From Streptomyces lydicus (GTDB lineage Bacteria > Actinomycetota > Actinomycetes > Streptomycetales > Streptomycetaceae), in assembly GCF_000717345.1 (NCBI RefSeq), contig NZ_JNZA01000001.1:186001-250000 (forward strand): a DNA stretch of 64,000 bases. Direction: 5' to 3'. Positions 41,888-49,359 of this stretch are shown piece by piece. A program made the position numbers and the translations under genes. How positions within the stretch are numbered: position 1 is the stretch's first letter; every line of letters starts with the position of its first letter. The notes under the pieces were generated by a model, which saw only the letters and a list, made by a program, of their open reading frames with translations, did no database searches and had not been told where the DNA came from.

Positions 41888-42457
41888 TCACCTATGGACG
41901 GGCGTCGTGCTGCTTCCCTGCGGCTGTCCCAGCGCCGCCACAAGGCCGTTCAATCGCAGGCGGGTGGCGCCGCGCAGGTGAGGGAAGTCGTGTTCGGGTT
42001 CCGCGGAAGGGGTGAGGAAGGCTGCTTGCTCGGTCCACCGCAGCTGGGTGCCGTCGAGGTGCGGTTGCAGTTCGACGGTCACCAGCGAGGCCCAGCGCGG
42101 CACGTCGTCCACGCGGGCGGTGTACGCGTAGACGATCCTCGACCCCGGCCTGATGTCGAGGTACCGGGATGCATACGCAAGCCGTTCGGGCGCGGCGCCG
42201 GGAACCGTGAAGACGCTGGACGCCGTCTCGCCACCGTTCACCGTGAAGTCGTGGTGGTAGGACACGTGACGGCCCGGCAGTTTGAACCACCGACGCCGGA
42301 CCGGAGTATCGGCGAAGGCTTCGAACACCGCGCTCGGAGGCGCGGCGAGGTGGTAGTCGACCGTAAAGGTCTCGTGCCGTGCCGCCGGTACCGTCCCGTT
42401 GCTCTTCCCCTCAACTGGTGCGTCCGGTGTGATGGTTTCGACGGCGTCGGCGGTCAT
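41888..42457 (-). CDS. SRPBCC (AHSA1/Bet v1-like) domain protein
   Basis: A 189-residue START/Bet v1-like protein. The SRPBCC signature strands and helix are visible: TFTVDYHLAAPPSAVFEAFA, RRRWFKLPG, SRYLDIRPGSRIVYAYTARV and VTVELQPHLDGTQLRWTEQA. Such domains form a hydrophobic pocket; AHSA1-like members are frequent partners of ArsR or HxlR regulators and their biochemical roles are mostly unknown. ATG 42457 is chosen for its GGGAGGG ribosome binding site. It is divergent from an HxlR regulator across 140 bp with a GTTAC/GTAAC inverted repeat. Confidence 0.87.
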   Translation of the reverse strand: MTADAVETITPDAPVEGKSNGTVPAARHETFTVDYHLAAPPSAVFEAFADTPVRRRWFKLPGRHVSYHHDFTVNGGETASSVFTVPGAAPERLAYASRYLDIRPGSRIVYAYTARVDDVPRWASLVTVELQPHLDGTQLRWTEQAAFLTPSAEPEHDFPHLRGATRLRLNGLVAALGQPQGSSTTPVHR

Positions 42458-42502
42458 GGTTCCCTCCCAGGGCATCGCGGCGGATCGGGCGAGCGCCCAT
42501 TG

Positions 42503-42521
42503 GTTACGATCCGTATGTAAC
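42503..42521. promoter_or_regulatory. putative HxlR operator
   Basis: GTTAC and GTAAC separated by 9 bp, in the divergent region between the SRPBCC gene and the HxlR gene. Confidence 0.45.
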
Positions 42522-42597
42522 GGGGTGCGGTCGCTGTGATCAAGGCTTCGCGCTTACGCACTTTCACGTCAGCTACGCACTCGGAGGGAACGGACAC

Positions 42598-43005
42598 ATG
42601 GATTCCGCACTGCGGTCCCAACTGGCGGCCGCCGGGGTCACGCCGGAGTGCGCGGCGACCATCGCACTCGTGCGGGACGTGCTCGCCCGTGTCGGAGACA
42701 AGTGGACCGTCCTGGTCGTCACCACGCTCGCCGACGGACCGCTGCGCTTCACGACCCTGCACGGGCGGATTGCCGGGGTGTCCCAGCGGATGCTGAGCCA
42801 GACGCTCCGCTCGCTGACCCGCGACGGCCTGATCACACGGACGGCATACGCCGAAGTCCCGCCTCGCGTCGAATACGCGCTCACCCCACTGGGGCGCTCG
42901 CTGAGTGACACCGTCAGCCACGTAGTGCGCTGGGTCCAGGAAAACCAGGGCGAGATCGTTCGTCACCGCGAGCTGTTCGACGGAGCCGATCCCGCGGCAC
43001 CGTGA
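42598..43005 (+). CDS. HxlR-family transcriptional regulator
   Basis: A 135-residue winged-helix protein. The HxlR core is visible: DVLARVGDKWTVLVVTTLAD, LRFTTLHGRIAGVSQRMLSQ and RDGLITRTAYAEVPPRVEYA, with a C-terminal dimer helix (WVQENQGEIVRHRELF). Unlike redox-sensing HypR/QorR members it has a single Cys (near residue 18, TPECAATI) before the winged helix. Start: ATG 42598 with GGAGGGAA 11 bases upstream. Divergent from the SRPBCC gene, which it probably represses. Confidence 0.9.
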   Translation: MDSALRSQLAAAGVTPECAATIALVRDVLARVGDKWTVLVVTTLADGPLRFTTLHGRIAGVSQRMLSQTLRSLTRDGLITRTAYAEVPPRVEYALTPLGRSLSDTVSHVVRWVQENQGEIVRHRELFDGADPAAP

Positions 43006-43040
43006 ATCATCCGCCGGGTGCCGTTGTCCGTCTATGCGGG

Positions 43041-43625
43041 TCAGGTGGTGGCCGTGGGGCCGGGCGGAAGGTGGACGGTCATGATCAGGTGGCAGGTTTT
43101 GGTGCCGGCGCCGCGGTAGGTGTGGGGGGCGTCGGCATCGAAGGTGGCGGTCTGTCCGGCTTCGACGGGGTGTTCCGTGCCGTCGACGACGAGGGTCATC
43201 CGGCCGGCGGTGACGCTGACGGTTTCGACGACTCCGGCCTGGTGGGGGTGGCTGGGGTATTCCTCGCCCGGCTGGAGTTTCCAGCGCCAGACCTCGACCG
43301 GGGCCGGGCCCGAGGTCGTCAGCATGAGGCGGGCTTCGCTACCCTCGGCGCCGGTCCACAGAGGCATCACGGCCTCCGCGGTGACGACACGGACCCGGCC
43401 TTCGGCCGGTCCTTCCATCAGGGCGGAGACGGAGACGCCGAGGGTGTCGGCCAGCCGGACCAGGGTGGCGAAGTTCGGGTTGCCCTGCGCCTTCTCCAGC
43501 CCGACGAGGGCGCCCTTGCTGACCTTGGCGCGCCGCCCGAGTTCGTCCAGGGACAGACCCGCTCGGGTACGGGCCGTCCGGACGTTGTGGGCGAGCGTCC
43601 GCAGGGCTGCCTCTGTCTCGGCCAT
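43041..43625 (-). CDS. XRE-family regulator with C-terminal cupin
   Basis: A 194-residue regulator. An N-terminal helix-turn-helix (VRTARTRAGLSLDELGRRAK, KGALVGLEKAQGNPNFATL) is followed by a cupin ligand domain (about 115-190; VWRWKLQPGEEYPSHPHQAG and FDADAPHTYRG, with His residues at cupin metal positions). ATG 43625 is used because GGAAGGTG precedes it; 20 more codons are open upstream. It is divergent from an EamA transporter. TTCAATG (43654-43660) and its complement CATTGAA (43720-43726) flank the shared promoter region and are candidate binding sites. Confidence 0.9.
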   Translation of the reverse strand: MAETEAALRTLAHNVRTARTRAGLSLDELGRRAKVSKGALVGLEKAQGNPNFATLVRLADTLGVSVSALMEGPAEGRVRVVTAEAVMPLWTGAEGSEARLMLTTSGPAPVEVWRWKLQPGEEYPSHPHQAGVVETVSVTAGRMTLVVDGTEHPVEAGQTATFDADAPHTYRGAGTKTCHLIMTVHLPPGPTATT

Positions 43626-43678
43626 CCGAGCACCTTCCTCGCAGGTGGACCACTTCAATGCACCGTCCGGTCGTTTGG

Positions 43679-43709
43679 TTGACACTGCCCGGTCGGTTCG
43701 CTGTACGGT
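43679..43709 (+). promoter_or_regulatory. candidate promoter of the EamA transporter
   Basis: TTGACA at 43679-43684 and TACGGT at 43704-43709, 19 bp apart, lie between the TTCAATG/CATTGAA half-sites. The spacing is longer than ideal. Confidence 0.4.
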
Positions 43710-43747
43710 TCAGTCGTTCCATTGAAATGTTAAGGGATGTGCGTACC

Positions 43748-44584
43748 GTGCTCGCTCTGCTGCTGGCCCTGGGCAGCTCTCTCGCCTACGGCTGTGCCGA
43801 CTTCCTCGGCGGCCTCGGCGCCCGCAAGGCTCACGTGCTGCGCACCGTGATGATCGCGGCTCCGTCCTCGCTCGCGGTCGAGCTGCTGCTGTGGCCGGTG
43901 CTCGGTGCCTCGTTCAGCCCGGGCGCGATCGGCTGGGGCGCTGCGTCCGGTGTCGCTTCGGCCGCCGCTTTCGTGCTGCTCTACCGCACCCTGGCGATCG
44001 GCCCGATGAACGTGCTCTCGCCCGTCACCGCGCTGGTGTCCGCCATGCTGCCCGTCGGTGTGGGCCTGCTGCAGGGCGAGCACCTGGGCACCGCCGGGCT
44101 GGTGGGGCTGCCGCTCGCACTGGCCGCGGTGGTGCTGGTCAGCGCCGGACACGGCGCCGGGTCGGCGCGCCCGTCGCGTACCGCGCTGCTGCTGGCCTTC
44201 GGCGCCGGCGCGGCCATCGCCATGCAGCTGGTCTTTCTGCACCAGGCGCCGTCCGACAGCGGGGTCGCTCCGCTGATCGTGGGCCGCGCGGTGTCCTCGG
44301 CCGTCACCCTGGCCGCGGCCGGGCTGCTGCACCGCAGGCTCGGGGCGGAGAAGCCCGCGTACGCGATGTCGGCCGCCGCGGGCGTGCTGGACTCGGTGGC
44401 GAACGTGCTGTTCCTGCTCGCCGCCCGCAGCGGGGACCTCGCCGTCGTCGCCGTGATCACCGCCCTCTACCCGGCCGGCACCGTCCTGCTCGCCCGCAGC
44501 GTCCTTGCCGAACGCATCCACCGCGGCCAACTCGTCGGCCTCGGCGCCGCCGCCGTCGCCGTCAGCCTCCTCGCCCTCACCTGA
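43748..44584 (+). CDS. EamA/DMT-superfamily transporter
   Basis: A 278-residue membrane protein with ten hydrophobic segments and the internal duplication of the drug/metabolite transporter superfamily (SSLAYGCADFLGGLGARKAH; VVAVITALYPAGTVLLARSV near the end of each EamA half). The start is uncertain. GTG 43748 has AAGGGA at a good distance. ATG 43727 would add seven codons, the second being TTA, and places that ribosome binding site inside the gene. It is divergent from the XRE-cupin regulator, the usual arrangement for exporters of this class in actinomycetes. The substrate is unknown. Confidence 0.88.
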   Translation: MLALLLALGSSLAYGCADFLGGLGARKAHVLRTVMIAAPSSLAVELLLWPVLGASFSPGAIGWGAASGVASAAAFVLLYRTLAIGPMNVLSPVTALVSAMLPVGVGLLQGEHLGTAGLVGLPLALAAVVLVSAGHGAGSARPSRTALLLAFGAGAAIAMQLVFLHQAPSDSGVAPLIVGRAVSSAVTLAAAGLLHRRLGAEKPAYAMSAAAGVLDSVANVLFLLAARSGDLAVVAVITALYPAGTVLLARSVLAERIHRGQLVGLGAAAVAVSLLALT

Positions 44585-44602
44585 TCCGCTTAGAGTGCTC
44601 GG

Positions 44603-45100
44603 GTGAGCAGTGCGATATCGCGTGAGGCGAGCAGGAACACCAGCCGGCAGAAGAAGCCGAAGCCGGCATGGGGATGGCGAGCCACCGGGCTGCTGCTCGG
44701 TCTCGTGCTCACCCTTGTCGGGGCCGGAGCGGTCTTCGTCAACGCTGTCCAGGGTGTGCAGGCAACTGGCCTGGTGGGCACAAGGGGCACCTTCACGGTC
44801 CACTACTGCACCGATATCAACCCCAGCAGGAAGAATTCCGACTACGAATGTGGTGGCGCTTTCACCCCCCACGAGGGCGCTGCCGGCGACAAGCGGAGCG
44901 GAACGCTGGAGAACGCGGAAGACTATCCCGCCGGTAAGAAGCTGGACGTGGTCGAGGGGTGGCCGGGCAGCGACATGCGCTTCCGGGAGACCGGTATCGG
45001 GGCGACTTCGAGTTCCGTGATGTGGCTCTGCTTTGGACTGGCGATCCTGGCGATGGGTGCTTTCCAAGTCCGCAAATGGGCCAAGAGCTTCAAGAAGTAG
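44603..45100 (+). CDS. two-span membrane protein of unknown function
   Basis: A 165-residue protein with a GTG start. It has a basic cytoplasmic N-terminus (SRNTSRQKKPKPAW), a membrane segment at about 28-52, and an extracellular loop of about 80 residues with two Cys (HYCTDINPSRKNSDYECGGAF) that probably form a disulfide. A second membrane segment at about 138-155 is followed by a basic tail (RKWAKSFKK). The codon usage is normal for the window. It lies 18 bp after the EamA stop and may be co-transcribed. I recognise no family, though the topology is common among Streptomyces DUF proteins. Confidence 0.75.
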   Translation: MSSAISREASRNTSRQKKPKPAWGWRATGLLLGLVLTLVGAGAVFVNAVQGVQATGLVGTRGTFTVHYCTDINPSRKNSDYECGGAFTPHEGAAGDKRSGTLENAEDYPAGKKLDVVEGWPGSDMRFRETGIGATSSSVMWLCFGLAILAMGAFQVRKWAKSFKK

Positions 45101-45351
45101 GCCCGGGGCAGGGTAGCAGTACCAGATAGCCGGCGACGGGCAGCTGGTTGCCTGGCGCCAGATCGTGCAGTAAGGCGTGCGTCATCACCGGGTTCCCGGC
45201 GGCACGGCGATCAACCTGGCATGTCAATAAGTCGATTGCCTCCCCCCCAGCGCCGGCCTCCCTTCGAACGCGACGAACGCCCCCTGCTCTTCGCCGAATT
45301 GACGAGCCACTCGCACGAGCTCGGGGCAGCCATTGTGCTGAAGTCTGCTTT

Positions 45352-45810
45352 CTATCGGGTCTTCTGCACGTGGGTGCTGTCGATGCCGAGGAGGGTGCCG
45401 TCGGCGCCGGTCGGTGCGATTTCCGGCACAGGGGTGCCGTGCCGGTCGACAAGGGTGGAGTGAGTCTCGCCGGAAGCGAAGGCATGGCGTTCTCCCCACT
45501 GCCGCAAGGTGAGGATGACGGGGAAGAGATTGCGGCCGGCGTCGGTGAGTACGTATTCCTGGCGGCGGCCCGTTGGCGCGGTGCGCTGGGCGAGGAGCCC
45601 GTGAGCGGTGAGCTTGCGGAGGCGGTCGGTGAGGATGTTGCGGGCGATGCCGGTACGTCGCTGGAACTCGGTGAACGATCGCGCCCCGTCCATCGCGTCG
45701 CGGACGACGAGCAGGCTCCACCTGTCGCCGACGAGGTCGAGCGTGCGGGCGACGGGGCAGTCGGGGTCGGTCCAGACGGGGTTCGGGGCGCGCACGGTGG
45801 TGTGCGACAT
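45352..45810 (-). CDS. HxlR-family transcriptional regulator
   Basis: A 152-residue winged-helix regulator. It has the HxlR motif with the N-terminal Cys (DPDCPVARTLDLVGDRWSLL), then FTEFQRRTGIARNILTDRLR and LAQRTAPTGRRQEYVLTDAG. The extra C-terminal stretch (VPEIAPTGADGTLLGIDSTH) is found in a subset of the family. ATG 45810 is preceded by GGGAGGTG. The single Cys at the family position suggests redox or electrophile sensing, as shown for some HxlR proteins. It is divergent from an MFS transporter, with a repeat-rich operator region between them. Confidence 0.9.
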   Translation of the reverse strand: MSHTTVRAPNPVWTDPDCPVARTLDLVGDRWSLLVVRDAMDGARSFTEFQRRTGIARNILTDRLRKLTAHGLLAQRTAPTGRRQEYVLTDAGRNLFPVILTLRQWGERHAFASGETHSTLVDRHGTPVPEIAPTGADGTLLGIDSTHVQKTR

Positions 45811-45861
45811 GACACCTCCCGGTGGGTTGCGGATTGAAACCATCATGCCGTGCAAGCAAAA

Positions 45862-45923
45862 CGGTTGCAATCTGCTACTGGAGCGCCGTACGGTCCAATC
45901 GGTTGCAAACTGCTACCGATTGG
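45862..45923. promoter_or_regulatory. operator region of the HxlR/MFS pair
   Basis: A 17-bp direct repeat with one mismatch (CGGTTGCAATCTGCTAC at 45862-45878; CGGTTGCAAACTGCTAC at 45900-45916) and a 9-bp inverted repeat CCAATCGGT (45895-45903) / ACCGATTGG (45915-45923) that ends 8 bp before the MFS start. The inverted repeat could also fold over the ribosome binding site. Confidence 0.65.
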
Positions 45924-45931
45924 GGAGTGTG

Positions 45932-47161
45932 ATGAACGTGTGGCGGCGGTTGCTGCTCGCGGTGGTGTGTGGTGTCGCTGTGGCGAGCGTCTACGCCGCG
46001 CAGCCGGTCCTGGAGGTGATGGGACGCGATCTCGGTTTACCGGCAGAACTCGCTGGGTGGATCGTCGCGACCGGCCAATTCGGCTATCTGGCAGGGCTGG
46101 TGCTGCTGGTGCCGCTTGGCGATGTGGTCGACCGGCGCCGACTCATCGCCGTTCATCTGGCGATCACCGCAGTGGGCGTGACCCTCACGGCCTCGGCGTC
46201 AGTGGCGTGGATGGCGTTTGCGGGGCTCGCGGCGGCTGGGGCGTTCGCGGTCGTGGTGCAGACCACGGTGGCCTATGCCGCGTCGGTGTCGCTGCCTGCC
46301 GAACGCGGACGGAACATCGGGGTCGTGACCTCGGGTGTTGTGGTCGGCATCCTGGGGGCGCGGGTCGCCACCGGCACGCTCGCCGAGGTGTGGGGCTGGC
46401 GAAGCGTCTATGCCGTGCTCGCGGTGCTGTCACTCGGGCTCGCGGCCGTCGTCCTCGTCGCACTGCCGCCCGAGGAACGCCCCAACCGACCGGCGAGGTA
46501 CGGGCAGGCGGTCGTCGCACTCGGCGGGCTGTTCAGGCAGCGCCTCTTCCTGACGCGCGGGCTCATCGCGTTCTTCTTGTTCGCATCGTTCGGAACCCTG
46601 TGGAGCGGACTGTCCCTGCCGCTGGCAGGCGCGCCGTGGCAGCTGAACGAGAGCCAGATCGGGCTGTTCGGCATCGCCGGACTCGCCGGCGCCCTCGGCG
46701 CGGGACGCGCGGGACGGTGGGCGGATGCAGGACGGGCAATCCCGGTCACCGGCCTCGCGCTCACCCTGCTCGTCCTCTCGTGGGCGGCGATCGCACAACT
46801 GCCGTGGACACTCTGGCTTCTCATCGTCGGAATCGTGGCTCTCGACTTCGCGGTTCAGGCCGTGCATGTGAGCAACCAGCACCTGCTCACCGCCGCACAC
46901 CCGGATCGCACCAGCAGCGTCATCGGCGGCTACATGATCTTCTACTCACTCGGCTCCGCCCTCGGCGCGGCCGCAACCACCGCCATCTTCACCGCCCACG
47001 GGTGGGCGGGTTCCAGTCTCCTCGGAGCCGGATTCGCCGCCTGCGCGCTGGCCGTCTGGGCGACCAACAGGCAACTGCCCCTTGATGGCGCGGAGCTCCG
47101 GTTCGAGAAGGCAGGCACGTGCCGGGCGGAGAGCAAGAGGCGGACCAAGGCGGACAGGTGA
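45932..47161 (+). CDS. MFS transporter; contains a TTA codon
   Basis: A 409-residue major-facilitator protein with about 12 membrane segments. It has the loop 2-3 motif A-like GDVVDRRRLI, an Arg-containing segment RGRNIGVVTSGVVVGILGAR (motif C-like region), and a basic C-terminal tail. It belongs to the YnfM/AraJ-like group seen next to HxlR or MarR regulators. ATG 45932 has GGGGAG upstream, embedded in the inverted repeat. Codon 36 is TTA (46037-46039), so its translation would depend on the bldA tRNA. Substrate unknown; probable efflux. Confidence 0.88.
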   Translation: MNVWRRLLLAVVCGVAVASVYAAQPVLEVMGRDLGLPAELAGWIVATGQFGYLAGLVLLVPLGDVVDRRRLIAVHLAITAVGVTLTASASVAWMAFAGLAAAGAFAVVVQTTVAYAASVSLPAERGRNIGVVTSGVVVGILGARVATGTLAEVWGWRSVYAVLAVLSLGLAAVVLVALPPEERPNRPARYGQAVVALGGLFRQRLFLTRGLIAFFLFASFGTLWSGLSLPLAGAPWQLNESQIGLFGIAGLAGALGAGRAGRWADAGRAIPVTGLALTLLVLSWAAIAQLPWTLWLLIVGIVALDFAVQAVHVSNQHLLTAAHPDRTSSVIGGYMIFYSLGSALGAAATTAIFTAHGWAGSSLLGAGFAACALAVWATNRQLPLDGAELRFEKAGTCRAESKRRTKADR

Positions 47162-47189
47162 TGAACAGATCCAAGTCCCTTTCCCGCCC

Positions 47190-48137
47190 TCACCCCGTGG
47201 CCGGGCCTGCGCCGCCCCCGCGTGCTCCGCCCGGCCCGTCGGCCCCGTCCTCCCGCAGCGCGGCAGCGAGTTCGCGCACTACCTCGGCAAAGCCCCCAAC
47301 GAGGGGGCTGGGCGCACCCTCGTACCAGGCCAGGGCGACCCTCAGGGGTTCCACGTCGGTGAGCGGGACCCAGGACAGATCGGGGCGGGCGTAGTACAGA
47401 GCCATGCTCGACGGGGCGAAGCAGACCGCGGTGCCCTCGGCGACCTGTTCCAGCATCTCCTCGACGTTGTCGTTCTTCGGGCCCCAGCGCGGTGCGGAGC
47501 CGTCCGGTCGGGGGTTCACCGCCCACCAGTCGACCCAGTCGCGTGGCGCCCGCTCCGTCCACAGCAGCGGCTCGTCCTTGACGTCCAGGATGCCGATGCC
47601 CGTACGTCCCGCCAGCGGGTGTCCGATGGGCAGGCCGACGACCCGGGGTTCGGTGTGGACCACCTCGGCGTGCAGGTCGGTGAGGTCGGCGGGCAGCCAG
47701 ACGAAGGCGACGTCCACCCGGCCGTCGCGCAGGGCGGCCGCCTCCTGGCCCCAGTCGAAGCGCTTCGGTTCGACCCGGACGTCCGGATTGCGGCGGGCGA
47801 ACTCGGCCCGGGCCCTGGTGGTCAACTCGCCCGCGCCGCTTGCCTCGAAGCCGACCCGGAGCACCGCCTGCTGCAAGCACCGGTGGCGTTCCGCCGCGGC
47901 GAGGACACGGTCCGCCTGGCGTACGGTCCGGCGTGCCTCGGCCACCACATCGCGCCCGGCAGGGGTCTGGGTCACGCCGCCGGGGTGCCGCTCGAAGAGG
48001 GGGACGCCGAGTTCCGCCTCCAGCTTCCGCAGCGCGTACGACAGGGCCGGCTGGCTCACGTACAGCCGCGCCGCCGCCCGGCCGAGGTTGCCCTCCTCGG
48101 CGATCGCCACGAGATAGTTCAACTGCCGCAACTCCAT
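47190..48137 (-). CDS. LysR-family transcriptional regulator
   Basis: A 315-residue LysR regulator. The N-terminal helix-turn-helix is canonical (LNYLVAIAEEGNLGRAAARL, SQPALSYALRKLEAELGVPL). The periplasmic-binding-protein-like effector domain follows (about 90-290). The last 20 residues are Gly/Ala-rich. It is divergent from an SDR gene. A T-N11-A box with ATAA/TTAT ends lies 23 bp upstream of its start, the usual position for autoregulation and activation of the divergent gene. It is convergent with the MFS transporter on the other side. Confidence 0.9.
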   Translation of the reverse strand: MELRQLNYLVAIAEEGNLGRAAARLYVSQPALSYALRKLEAELGVPLFERHPGGVTQTPAGRDVVAEARRTVRQADRVLAAAERHRCLQQAVLRVGFEASGAGELTTRARAEFARRNPDVRVEPKRFDWGQEAAALRDGRVDVAFVWLPADLTDLHAEVVHTEPRVVGLPIGHPLAGRTGIGILDVKDEPLLWTERAPRDWVDWWAVNPRPDGSAPRWGPKNDNVEEMLEQVAEGTAVCFAPSSMALYYARPDLSWVPLTDVEPLRVALAWYEGAPSPLVGGFAEVVRELAAALREDGADGPGGARGGGAGPATG

Positions 48138-48159
48138 GGGGAGATCGTAACCAGCGGCG

Positions 48160-48174
48160 ATAAGCGCTCTTTAT
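48160..48174. promoter_or_regulatory. LysR T-N11-A box
   Basis: ATAAGCGCTCTTTAT contains T-N11-A (T 48161, A 48173) with complementary ATAA/TTAT ends, between the divergent LysR and SDR genes. Confidence 0.6.
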
Positions 48175-48310
48175 GGGCCGTGTTGATCTCTGTCTTGGAC
48201 GGCGGGGCCGGGCAGCGGCCGTAATGGAGACGCACGCCGGGACAACCGCCCCGGCCGCGTTCGCGGAAGCCGGCGCCCGGTCGGCTTCCGGAACCACCTT
48301 GGAGACCCCC

Positions 48311-49210
48311 ATGAGCGACAAGACCCGCACCGTCACTGCCCCCGCCGCCACCCCCACCCCCACCCGCTCCGCGACCGGCAAGGTCTGGCTGATCACCGGT
48401 GCCAACTCCGGTTTCGGGCAGGCGATCACGCGGGTGGCCCTCGCTGCCGGTGACACCGTGGTGGCTGCCGTCCGCCGCCCCGAATCCCTCGACGAACTCG
48501 CCGCCGCGCACCCCGGCCGCGTCGTCCCCGTCGCCCTCGACGTCACCGACCCGGCCCGCATCACCGCCGTCGTCGCCGAAGTGATCCTCTGGTACGGACG
48601 GATCGACGTACTGGTCAACAACGCCGGCCGCGGACAGATCGGCGCCGTCGAGGAGACCACCGACCGTGAACTGCGCGACCTGATGGACCTGCACTTCTTC
48701 GGCCCGGCCGCGCTCACCCGCGCCGTACTCCCGCACATGCGCCGCCAGGGCTCGGGCGCCGTCGTGCAGATGAGCAGCATGGGCGGCCGGTTCTCCTTCC
48801 CCGGCGTCGGCGCCTACTCGGCCACCAAGTTCGCCCTGGAGGGGCTGTCCGAGGCGCTGGCCCTGGAAGTCGCCCCGCACGGGATCAAGGTGCTGGTCGT
48901 GGAGCCGGGGGCGTTCCGGACCGGGTTCGCCGGCGGCGGTGCGCTGCGGCAGTCGGCGCCCATGGACGCGTACGAGGAGACGGTCGGCCCGGTCCGCGCC
49001 GGGCTCCCGAACAGCGACGGCAGGCAGCCGGGGGACCCCGAGAAGGCCGCCGCGGCGATTCTGACCGCGTTGGCCGCCGAGCAGACCCCGCTGCGGCTGG
49101 CCCTCGGCAACGACGCCGCCGACGCCATCGCCGCCCAGCTGAAGTCCGCAGGCCAGGAGGCGGTCGCCTGGGAGGCGGTCAGCCGGGGCACCGACTTCGA
49201 CGAGGAGTGA
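48311..49210 (+). CDS. short-chain dehydrogenase/reductase, LysR-associated
   Basis: A 299-residue SDR. It has TGANSGFG (cofactor loop), a basic RRPE segment after strand 2 that favours NADP, NNAG, the catalytic Ser in QMSSMGGR, and Tyr/Lys in YSATKFALEGLSEALA. The C-terminal extension is longer than in the 250-residue classical type and resembles the actinobacterial KR-like group. ATG 48311 is preceded by GGAG; the frame is open further upstream but that part is Pro/Ala-rich without motifs. It is divergent from the LysR gene that probably controls it. Confidence 0.88.
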   Translation: MSDKTRTVTAPAATPTPTRSATGKVWLITGANSGFGQAITRVALAAGDTVVAAVRRPESLDELAAAHPGRVVPVALDVTDPARITAVVAEVILWYGRIDVLVNNAGRGQIGAVEETTDRELRDLMDLHFFGPAALTRAVLPHMRRQGSGAVVQMSSMGGRFSFPGVGAYSATKFALEGLSEALALEVAPHGIKVLVVEPGAFRTGFAGGGALRQSAPMDAYEETVGPVRAGLPNSDGRQPGDPEKAAAAILTALAAEQTPLRLALGNDAADAIAAQLKSAGQEAVAWEAVSRGTDFDEE

Positions 49211-49359
49211 GGGGAGCAGGCGTCAGGCCGTCGGGACCGTGCCGTATTCGTCGACTGCCGTGCATGGCAGGCGAGTTGAACGTCATTCAGTCATCGGTCG
49301 TTCCGGCTGCGCGGGATTCGCAGCACACCGAACACCGGCAAGACCGGGAAGGAAGATCC

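Noticed and set aside
45101..45351. Possible small gene or transposase remnant between the two-span protein and HxlR
   Set aside because: Short protein-like snippets exist on the minus strand but none has a start or a recognisable family.
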